DNA from: Halicephalobus mephisto
Lineage: Eukaryota > Nematoda > Chromadorea > Rhabditida > Panagrolaimidae
DNA: 64,000 nucleotides
Assembly (NCBI GenBank): GCA_009193035.1
Contig: SWDT01000036.1
Span: 248,001 to 312,000, forward strand
Reading direction: 5' to 3'
The notes under the pieces: model-generated
Databases searched by the model: none
What the model was told of the DNA's origin: nothing
Seen by the model: only the letters and a program-made list of their open reading frames with translations
In this document: positions 13,501 through 25,500 of the stretch, in pieces
How positions within the stretch are numbered: position 1 is the first letter of the stretch
How the letters are laid out: every line of letters begins with the position of its first letter
Translations under genes and position numbers: made by a program

Positions 13501-16500
13501 TTTAAAAGTCCTGGATGGAGATATTTTTTGTTAAATATGTTTTTAAAAAATAATTTTTAAAAATGGGTTTTGTTTAGAAAATTAATTTTATCGAAGAAAT
13601 TTCATTTTTTTAAATAGGTCCTGAACGGAATATTTTCGCTGAATATTTGGTCCCAATTGGAATATTTGAAATTCCTTCAAACTACTCTAATGCTTTTACC
13701 TTTGTTCAGTGTCTTGTCCAGAAAATTTTTATTTTCAAAAAAACTCATTTTTCGTGTTGAGATCAAAAAATGGCAAAAATGCAAAAATAATCAATTGAGA
13801 GAAAATTTGCAAACGACAACAGTCCTTCCGGGCATGGCCCTGTCGGCGTAGGCATTGATCCAACGACCCCTTCTGTTCATGGCGAGTACCGCTTGTCTCC
13901 GATTGCCTCGGGGCATGTGGATGTCCCAGTTGTGGAAAACTTTGAAAGGATTTCCATCGACCCAATCCCAGAGTTTTCGGGATTTCGTATCTCCTATGGC
14001 TCCCAAAAAAACAAATTGCCAATCTGGTTGTCTTTTTTTGGCGAGATCTAAAAAACAAAAATCATGTTTAAAAAAATTTAAATATTTTTGTTTCTGGAGT
14101 GGAATTTACAGTAACCTACCCATGACGAATCTGTTCTCGTAGGTGTTGACAACAGAAGCAAGTGCAGCATCTTCTTTGTTTTGTGCACCTTAAAATTTAA
14201 TTTTAATTTGATGAAAATAGTAAATTTGATTTTGGAACAGTCCCCCACGTGACTACAATGACCTCATCAGATGGCGCCAGTTCCGGATTTCTAATTCAAT
14301 TTTAGTCACAAGTTCGAAAAATCGAAAAAGTTGTAAAATTCAATTTCCTTACCTGCATCTCCGCAAAGTTTATCGGCGTCCAGCCAGGTTATGTTTTTGA
14401 CGCCTCCAAAAGCCCTGTAGCAAGCCCCAGTGTTGGGGTTGAAGACCCACTTTTTCGGACAATCTGTGGGTTCTTCTTCTTCTAGAGGTTTATCCATCTG
14501 AAAAAAGCAATTTAAAAAAAGTATAAAAATTTTAAAAATCAATAATCAAATTCATCATTTAAAAAAGAACAATATTCGTACCAGGACCACTTTTTAATAC
14601 ATCTTCAAAAACTTTAAAAAATTATCAAATAAAAGTTCAACAATCCTGCCACGAATGTTGCTTAAATTTCATTATTAAAAAAAAACAACATTCGCGTCAG
14701 GACCACTTTTTAATATATTTTTAAAAATCTAAAAAAATTATCAAATAAAAGTCCAACAATCCTGCCACGAATGTTGCTTAAAGTTCAGTATTTAAAAAAG
14801 AACAAAATTCGCGCCAGGACCACTATTTGAGAATTGTTTTCAAACAATAAAAATTAAAAATCTATTTATTGAGAAACTATTGGTCCTGCCACGAATAATA
14901 CTCTATCAATTTTTTTGACTACAAACTCGAATACTGTTTTTTTAAATTCAAAAAAACTGATTTTATAATTTTTTTTAAAATACTACAAAATCAAATTTTT
15001 TTCGATTTTCCACATTTCAAAGATTACTGTATTTTTAGAAAATTTTAAAAACAATTTTTAAAAGTTTTTTAAAATGAATTTAGATTTTTAAAATTTTCTC
15101 AATTTTCGATTATTTATAATTTTGAAAAATGAATTTAAATTTTTAAAATTTTTTCAATTTTCGATTATTTATAAATTTAAAAAATGAATTTAAATTTTTA
15201 AAATTTTTTCAATTTTCGATTATTTATAAATTTGAAAAATGAATTTAGATTTTACCTTTCTTTCGCAAACGAAATTTGCATGTTTGTCGCAGTTGGCGTT
15301 GGTCCACTTTCCCCGTCTGTTCATGATCACGCAGAGGTGGTTGGAATCCATCCGGGAGAGTCCGTTCATGGTTTCCCAATTTGTATATTTCACAGGTTTT
15401 CCATTTTTCCATCTTAAGACCAATCCGGGCGAGAACAGGGCAGCTTTGGAGTCGATGATGTCGAATCTGGCCTTGGCCTCGAGCCAGATGCTCCCGGAGT
15501 ACGTGTATTCTTGAACAAAGTTGTTTTCTTGTTTGTCTTCTATCCGAACCAATTTCGCTTTAGGATCCAAACTGCTACAGTACTTTTGGGCGTAAATCTG
15601 AGGCATAGGTCTAGTTATCAGTCTGTAGCACCTCCTGGTGGAGGTATTCACGTCCCAGCCCTCGGGACAGCGATAAGGATGCAATTTGTAAAACATTCTA
15701 CCGTAACTGGTATTACTGTAGAAAATAACCACTACTACGAAAAGTTCTGAGAGATTCATCTGAAAAAATAAAAAATGAAAAAAACTCGCTTGAATGAATT
15801 TTAAGAAAAACGAAGGAAGTCCAAAAATGGACACAGACATGTACGCAATTGGCCTCGGGGATATTTACTCGAAAAACTAAATTCTGAATTAATTCTCCTA
15901 TTAAATGGACGGGATTTCTAAGAAAGTATAATGGAGGATCAATCTCATCCGAAAGTAAACAATCGTTGCGAGATAATTTTTGGACTTTAAATGATAAATT
16001 TCATGAAAAAAATTTTTAAAATTTATATTTGAAATACTTTTTAGAAATTTTTCGTTTAAATTAGAAATATTTAATAATTAAATTGTGCAAAAAATAATCG
16101 TTGTGGGACAGGTCTTGAATTTCACGAAGGTAGTTGGATCTCAGGACGAAAATTTTTAAAATTTATATTTCGAATATTAAAAAAAAGATTTTCATTCGGA
16201 TTGGAAATCTTTAATAATTAAGCTTTAAAGAAATAATCGTTGCGAGACAATTTTTTGATTTTCAAAAAGCAATATCGAAAATTTACAAATTAAAATTGAA
16301 TTTATTTTTAAATCAACATATTTCGAATAAGTTAATGTTCAAAAAACAATCATTTTGGAATAATTTTAAAATTTAAAAAGTTTCACGACAAATATTTTCG
16401 AATTTAAATAATTTTTGCCTTAGGGGGAGGAGATTCTGAACTGTTTGAATTTTTAAAATTAAAAAAAAATTTTTAAAATAAAAAAAAATCTTTAAAATAA

Positions 16501-19500
16501 AAAAAATTTTTAAAATAAAAAAAAATCTTTAAAATTAAAAAAAAAATTTCTAAAATTAAAAAAAATCTTTAAAATTAAAAAAAAATTTTTTTAAATTATC
16601 TATGACGAAACAGATCGGATCGCGCAAGAAAAATAAAAATTGGAATGACTCATTTTTGACAGTTGTCTTTGATTCCGAATTTTGAAACCAAGTTTATGTT
16701 TGTGAAAAAACTTACGAAAGACGAATTCAAAATTATTCAAAAAATGGAAATTACAAAAATTTTAAAATTCGTTCCAATTTTTCAATGGAATTTTGAGTGA
16801 AATTTTTTATAAAAAAAATATATCAAAAAATATAAATATATTTTAAAAAGTGTCTCAAAGAAAATTTCGGAATTTTCTAGTTGGGATAAAACTTTTAGAA
16901 TTTAGTATTTAAATAATTTTAAATCACATTGATTTAAAAATTATCATTTTTAAAATAAAATTGGAAAATGGTCTAAAAGGTAATTTCGGAATTTTCTAGT
17001 TGGGATAAAAATTTTAGAATTTAGTATTTAAATAATTTCAAAGCGTATTATTGTAGAAGTGAAAAAAATTCAAAAATTGTCTAAAAAGAAATTTCGGAAT
17101 TTTCTAGTTGGGATAAAACTTAGAATTTAGTATTTAAATAATTTTAAATCGTATTATTGTAGAAGTGAAAAAAATTCAAAAATTGTCTCAAAGGGAATTT
17201 CGGAATTTTCTAGTTGAGATCAAAAATTACGAAATTCAATTTTTATTTGATTCTAAAAAATTCTAAAATCATCCAAAAACTCGAAATTCTGATGTTTTAC
17301 AATCTTGTTCAAAAATCACAAACATAAAAATTTCGAAAACGAATTTCTTCGTTTAAATAAAATTAATCATAATAAAACGCAATTTGAAATTTTTGCAAGT
17401 TTCGAAAATGAATCAGGGTTCGAAACCCCCGAGACGCCGGAGTTGTCTCCAAAAAATGAATCAAAACTCGTTTGTCCTCGACGTAATTTGTTTCTTTTCC
17501 GGTTAACAAACACAATTTGGTCTTTTATAATTTCCCCAAAGGCCAAATGAATTATTGTTTCCGTTTGAGTGGAATAATGGAGGTCAAAATCGCATTACTG
17601 TAAAAATTAATTTTCAGGAGAGCGTAGGCCCGTTAACGGAGCGGAGGCGGCTAATGGAGGGCCTCCAGAAGAATCCAAACCGAGGATCAGACGAGGACTA
17701 TATCCCATGTCCATCCATCAAGTAAGTTTCCGGAAATTCAAAGGGGGAAGAGTACTTGATTAACTTTGAAAATTGGAACAAAAATGATCTGTGTAGGACT
17801 GAAGAAGGAAATTTGGAATTTTTCGAAATAAAAAAAATGTCTAAAAGATTAAAAATTTTCCTTCATGGTCTTTTGTGGATTGCTTTTTTGGCATTTTCTG
17901 GGTTAATCAAACTACCTTCCTCCTTTGAAAAGTGCAAACACAAATAGTGGCTGCTGGATTTCGTGCTGGGACCAATTATAAATTTAATTTTTAATTTTTA
18001 AATCAAAAACATCATATTTAAAAAAAATAGAAATTATTTAAAAAATTCAAATTTAAAAAAAATAGAAATTATTTAAAAAATTCAAATTTATAAAAAATAG
18101 AAATTGTTTCGAAAGTTCAAATTTAAAAAAAGTAAAAATTATTTCGAAAATTTAAATAAAAAAAAATAGAAATTATTTAAAAAATTTAAATTTAGAAAAA
18201 ATAGAAATTATTTAAAAAATTTAAATTTAGAAAAAATAGAAATTATTTACAAATGGTCCTGGAACGATATCTGTGGTCAGCACTGATCCCCAGTTTTGCT
18301 AGTTTAAATTGAAGTGAAAATTCTGGATCCTTTAAATCCCGAAAGTTGATCCGGATGAATTTCCCTAAATTCTTATTTTTTCAATTTTTCGCTTCTCAAA
18401 TAATTTTTGATTGAGGCAAAAAATGAAAAAATGAAACTATCGAACCCAAAATCACCCACACTTTTTTCTTCCCGGACTATCTGTGAAAATCTCGTTGACG
18501 AGGCCACGTTGAGGTACTTGAGAAGGATGAATCAATACGACACTCGATGTGGGACGGATCTTGCGCAATTTAAAACTTTTCGGACTTTAAAAGTGAAATT
18601 TATCCAGAAAACACCTCCTCGTGATTTCCAAGTGATGGATATAGTGGATTTGAGTTGGGGAATGAGTCATCGAAAATGAAGAAAAAAAACGGATAGTGAT
18701 TCAAGGACGTTGATTTCGAAAGGAAGTTGTTAGAATAGTGACTAATTCCGACAATTATGCATTTTTATTAATCACCATCTTAGATATTTTTCGGATGGAT
18801 AATTCTGGATAGTGACTGAGGTGGGGAAATTTCTTTTTTCAGTCACTATCCATATTTATATTAAAAATAAAATCAAGGACGGATAGTGACTGAAATGGAA
18901 AAATTTTTTCTTTCCAGTCACTATCCATATTTATATTAAAAATAAAATCAAGGACGAATAGTGACTGAGATGGGGAAATTTCTTTTTTCAGTCACTATCC
19001 ATATTTATATTAAAAATAAAATCAAGGACGGATAGTGACTAAGAAATTCAATTTTTTCAATGCAAGTCACTATCTAAAATTTCCCTTTGAACAGAAATAC
19101 CTAGGATAGTGTTTATTTTTGCAATTAATTATTCCAGTTACTGTCCAAAAACTGTCGGAATAGTGATTATTAGAAACAATAAGTTTTGAAATTCAGTCAC
19201 TATCCATATTTATATTAAAAATAAAATCAAGGATGGATAGTGACTGAGATGGGGAAATTTTTATATCTTGAGTTACTATCCTTGAGATTATTTCTGAAGA
19301 CAAGTAGATGATGAAATTGCAGATTATCTTATCCACTATAGTTCCAAAGCGCGAAAAATAAAAAAATTGGAAATGAACGATGTTGTACTTTAGGGAAATC
19401 CTGTCGAAATGCAAGTTGTCGCCACAGGCTGGCCTACTCCGACAGTTAAGTGGTTCAAGAATGGAGAGGAAATCAAATCCGAAATTGGAGAAGAAGCTCG

Positions 19501-22500
19501 TCGAACCATCTGGACCGATGAACGTGGAATCCATCATTGTGTCATCATCAACGTCAAACCCGAAGACGAAGGAGATTACAGTGTTGTTGCTGTTAATCCT
19601 CTTGGGGAAGCTAGAACAGAAGGTCCTCTTTCTGTTCTTCGACCTCGATATCCGCTTGAAGAAGGCGATGAACACGGAATGCCCTTCCCTCCTGGTTTCA
19701 TTAGACAACTCAAAAATAAACATGTTTTTACTCACATGCCGACCATCTTCGATTGTCTCGTTGTCGGACATCCGCCCCCGACGGTCGACTGGTACCACAA
19801 CGGCAAGAAGATCGTTCCCGACGGCAGGACCAAGATCCAAGTGGCTGGAGGAGGTTCCCATGCTCTCCTCATCATGGACACTACTCTAGAGGACGCCGGA
19901 GAATACGTGGCCATCGCGAAGAACAGCCACGGCACGGCCCAATCCTCGGCGATTCTGGATGTTACAGTACCACATTTGGACAACATCAAGTTCGATGGAT
20001 CCTTCGATGTGACTCCATACTTGACGGAAGAATATGGTTTCAAAAAATTGAATTACAAATGTAAAAAATTAAAGTTTAAAAATTTTCATTTTCAATTTTT
20101 CAGGTCTTCCAACGCCCCCAGACAGAGGCCCATTCATCAAGGAAGTCACCGGCCACTACTTGACCCTGTCCTGGATCCCGACGAAGAGAACTCCCCCTAG
20201 ATATCCTCAAGTCACTTACGTTATTGAAATTAGAGAGTTGCCGGACAGAGATTGGACATTGGTCAGCGAGATTTCTTTTTTCCGATAACACTCGATTTTT
20301 CTGTTAACAATTTTTATAATTTTAATTATTAATTAATTTAAATCTTTCGTTATTTGATTTTTGTGTTAAAAAATTATTTTTCGCCAAAAAAAAGTTGAAA
20401 AATTTCCGGTATAGGAGACCTCCGTATGTCGTCGGAAACGAGATACGAGGCCACTTCGTATGTCGGAATAAAAAAGATACGGAGCTCTACTTACAATTTT
20501 TTTCTCAAAATAATCGAAAGATTTAAGTTTGTTAATTTATATAATTATTTTTAGTTTGATGTATTTTAATAATTAGAAGGATTTCAGTTGGATTACAACA
20601 TCCCCGAACCTGTCTGCAAAGTTAGGAATCTCGAACTCGGTAAATCATACCAGTTCAGAGTCAGAGCCGAGAACATTTACGGCATCTCTGATCCTTCCCC
20701 GGCTTCTCCTCCGTCCAGACTCATGGCCCCGCCCCCTCCGGTCCTCGACAAGAACAAGAAAATCATTCCGTTGTTGGATCCTTACACGGAGAAGTACCTC
20801 GATCAGGCCTATGCCGAACAATACGCTTGTGCCCCTTGGTTCGCCCCTGGGGTTGTCGAGAAGAGATACTGTGCTGAGAATGATACTATCTCGATAGGTC
20901 TCAGCTTCAGTGGATATCCGGATCCGAAGATTCAATGGAAGTTCAGAGGATGGGATGTGGACACAACTAGTCCTACAACGAGCATCAAAGTCCACAATTA
21001 TGGTGGAGCTGAGACTGTTTTGACTATTACTGGATTCCAAAAAGAACACGCTGGGCAATACCAATGCTTCGCTACTAACCAATATGGAGAAGCTCAGCAA
21101 AACATCATGATCGAACTAGCTGGTGGGTTTTTTGTCGAATTTTGAAAATTAACATACTTTTGGATGTAAAATCGAAAAATAATATATGAAGAAGAAATTT
21201 TGATATATGAAATTTGATTTCTAAAGTTGATATATCGATTTTTTAAAAATAATGTTTTGGATGTAAAATTGAAAAATAATATATGAAGAAGAAATTTCGA
21301 TATATGAAACTTGATTTCTAAAGTTGATATATTGATTTTTTTAAAATAATGTTTTGGATGTAAAATTGAAAAATAATATATGAAGACGAAATTTCGATAT
21401 ATGAAAGTTTAAAAACAAAGTTCATATGTTAAAAATGAAATTTCACATATGAACTTTTTCAGAGCGGCCGAGATTCATCCAGCCCCTCCTCGACAGGACA
21501 TTCTCCGACGGAAAACCCATGAAACTCGACGTCAGAGTCGAAGGATCTCCGTTCCCAGAACTCAAGTGGATGAAGGACTGGAAACCGATCGTGGAATCTC
21601 ACAGGATAAAGTTTGTCCAAGATGGGCCTTATCTCTGTTCTATGATCGTCTCCAACCCCATCTGGCGGGATTCCGGCATCTACTCCGTCATCGCGGTAAA
21701 CGACGCCGGCCAGTCCACCACGTCGTGTACTGTAACTGTTGAAGGTGAATTTAAAAAAATTTATTTTTAAATAATTATTTTTTGCAGCTGACGGAGAATA
21801 CAACGACGTCCAGTTGCCAAGGAAGCGAGTGAATTTGGAAACTCGAAAAATCAAAGAAGTTTATGAAATAGAAACATCGGAAGAAAAGTAATCCGAAATA
21901 ATTATTTCAAAAATGCTCAAAAACCGCCATAATTTTTTGTTTTATTGTAAATATCGCTAGATCCCCTTTGTTTTCGCTAGAAATTGTCGTCTTCCTAAAT
22001 TTCCAAAGATATTTTTCAGTTTTTTTTCAACAGAGAGTCCTGCCACGAATGTTCCACTTCAGCCCCTCTCCTGATCTGGATCATCCAAAAAACAGAAATT
22101 TTTCCGAAAATTACGAAATCCGACGGTTCTGGTCGTGGAACTTCGAAAAACTCGGATTTGGACTTCTTTGACTGGTTGCCGCCCGTTGGATTACTGTAAT
22201 TTTAAGGATACTGTAGTTTACTGTTCTCTCTGAAAATTGTCGTCTGATCGATTTTATGTGAAAAATGAAATATAATAATTTTTGTGGCTTGTGTTCAGTT
22301 TTGTGAAAAGTCCAGTGATTTCGTGATTACTGTAATGGATACGGTGGAATCGTCCGATGATTGTGTACAGTTCCGGAGGCCTTGTTGGAGATTATCGAGA
22401 GATTTTTTTTCACTTTTTAAGTTTAAATTTTTTCTGAGCACTTCACTGTTTTTCGATTTTTCTATCGCGATTACTGTAAAAAAATTTTCTGTTTGAGACC

Positions 22501-25500
22501 AAATTAAACAAAAATAATTTTTTTCGGTCTCGTCACGAAAAAATTTTTTTGATTAAAATAACTTTTTTTTTGCTTAGAATTTTTTGATTAAAATAACTTT
22601 TTTTTTTGCTTAAAAATTTTTTGATTACTGTAGCCGAATTTTTCGAAACGCTTCTAAAAATAACTTTTCTGAGTTTTCTGACTCCTGACACGAAAGTTCT
22701 TTTTGCAGTGCTTTTCAGCGATTGGAAAGATCGGAACCAGTTGAAGCTCAGATAAAAATTTAAAAAATCTATCGAAAAATCCAGCCAGGACCAAAAAAGC
22801 CACAAAAAAATAATTTTTTAATCGAAAAAAAAAATTAATTTTGTCATTTTTAAAAATGACTTTTTTTTCGATTAAAATGTTTTTTGGCGAAAAAAAAATT
22901 TTAGGATTTTTTAGGATTTTTACGATCTTTCCAATTGCAGGAAAGCCGCGACAGGAGCCCCCTTCGTCGTCGAAGACAAGAAAACTCGGCAAATGTTCCT
23001 CGCGCAACTGAAACCTCTCGATGAAAGTCTCAAACGAGGGATCGGAATCCACAACATCCTCGATCATCCGGGATTCGTCCAGTACAGACACGTCATTGCC
23101 GGACAGGGATCGGCTCTGGTCGTTTACGAAAAGTGGGTTTGATCAGAATTCCGAAAATTTTAAAATTAGGATTCTGGAGAGATTCTGGAAAATTCCAGAA
23201 TCCAATAGGACGACTTCGAGTTATCGTAGATTTCGTGAGTTTTTAGAAATTTCCAAAATCTAAAATTTTCTGAAATTTCTAGAATTTGAAAATTTTGGAG
23301 ATTTCTAAAGTTTTTGAAAATCGTAAAAAATTCTGAAATCTGGGATTTTACAGCAATTTCTGGAGTTTCTAGAATGAAATGAAAATTTTTGAAATTTTCT
23401 AGAAAGTTTTGAAATTTTCTAAAAAATTGAAATTTTATAGAAATTTGAAATTTTCTAATTTCTAGTAGAAGATTCTGAAAATTGAGAACTTTATAGTTTT
23501 TTGAAATTTTACAGAATTTTCTAGAATTAAAAGTTCATGGAATTTTGTAGAAATTTATAAACTTCTAAAATTTTCTAGAATTCACCAGAAAATTCCAAAA
23601 AACATCTAAAATCCCCGATTTTTTAAGTTTAAATTTTTTGAAAAAAATTTGGATCAAAATTTTTGTTTTCAAAATAGTGTGATTTTTGGAAATTGTTTTC
23701 TCGAGTAGGAGGAGGATCGGATCTGGGATCTTCAAAGAGGATCTTAATGGTCGTAAATTGTTAGTGGTGGCGAAAATTTAAAAAGTGGCAAATGGGACAA
23801 AAAAAATCGGAACCAAATGTCCCTTATTTTTCCCATGGAAGAACAAGAAGAAAATACAGTTTCCGTTGTTTTGAAATTGAACTATTTAAAAACCCCAAGC
23901 GATTTGGAAAAAAAGTAAGTTTAAATAAAACAAATAATTTCTCATATGAGGGTTTCTAATTTAAAAAAGTTCTGATATATGAATTCTTATTTTAATGAGA
24001 AATTTGAACGAAAATCAAAAACTTCATATATGAATTTCTTTTATAATAGAAAATTTAGACGAAAATCGAAAGATTTATATATGGATTATTAATCTTGGAG
24101 GTTTTTTGATATATGAATTTTTAATTTAGAACAGTTTTGATATATGAATTTCTTTTATAATAGAAAATTTAGATGAAAATCGAAAGATTTATATATGGAT
24201 TTCTATTTTTCCGAGACATTTACAGAGGTTTGATATATGAAATTACATGTTAAGGAAAATCAATACAAAAAACATGAAATTGATATATGAATTTTATATT
24301 TTTATATATGAATTTTACATTTTCATATATGAATTTTATATTTTTATATATGAATTTCATATTTTTATATATGAATTTTACATTTTCATATATAAATTTT
24401 ATATTTTCATATATGAATTTTATATTTTTATATATGAATTTTATATTTTTATATATGAATTTCATTATTTACTATTTAATTTTGAATTAAAAACTTTGTT
24501 TATTTATCAAATCCTTTTTGCAAGATTTATTTTTTATTTTCCCCTCCAAAAAATCCAGGAAATTGTTGTGTTGTCAAGTACACGGTTGTCAGGAACTCTC
24601 ACCTTCCACTCGAAATTGATGGATTTTACATCAAGAAACCCTCGAATTTAAAATTTTAAAACAGCTGCAATAAGTTTAGAGAAATATCCACTTGAAAATT
24701 ATCGATTGTTTTTCCGGATTTAATTCTTTGTTGAATCGTTCAAGAAAAAAGTAAAGCGAAAAATTTTTGCTTTTTTCATTTCCGAAAGCCGCTTTATTAC
24801 AGCCAAAAATCGGACATAAACGATCCGGACGTCTGGTCGTGGAGGAGCGGAGGGCGTAAAGTCGGCTTTCGCTGGACATGCCCTGCGGCAATGAGCAAAG
24901 ATAGGCAATTATATAGTGGGTATTTGGTGGACGTGGTTGAGATTGAGATTAAGTTATCAAATAATTAATTAATTAAATATTTATGGTCAGATTTCGTGGA
25001 GAATTGTGAGTTTTGAGGAAATCCAAAGGAGTAGGTCAACTTGATTAACCCTTGAAAGTCAAAATAACTAAAAAATCAATTTTCGTGCTGGGACAGATTT
25101 TTTGACTTTTCAACGCAATAAAATGAAAATAAAAATCAATTTTCATTCTGGGACTGACTTTTCAACGCAATCAAGTCAAAATACTCTCACCACGAAAAAA
25201 GTTTAATTTTCGAGGGTTAATCAATGTGACTTCCCCCTTTGAAAAATTACGAAATCTGAAGAAATTTGAATATATTCGGAAATCCGTTTTTAGCGTTGAT
25301 TCTTATCTCTTCGAGAACCTTCTACATCCTGGAAAAAAACAAAATGCCGCAGGCGGAAGGAACAGAGAAGAAGAAGTCCGAATTTTCGTGAAACAACTCC
25401 TCACGGCCTTACAGTATATCCATCATCGAAATATCGCTCATCTTGATCTTCGACCTGAAGTTGTTCTACTTCAAGATGATCATTTAAAACTCGCTGATTT

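Noticed and set aside
22033..22170. Alternative unc-89 exon after acceptor CAACAG with phase-compatible reading
   Set aside because: The acceptor sits inside the dispersed CCTGCCACGAATGTT motif and the peptide is unlike kinase sequence; the exon at 22941 fits both phase and homology.
24250..24651. Repetitive open frames rich in Tyr, Phe and Ile on both strands
   Set aside because: They are produced by the 21-bp tandem array, whose period is a multiple of three; there is no start or splice context and no domain.
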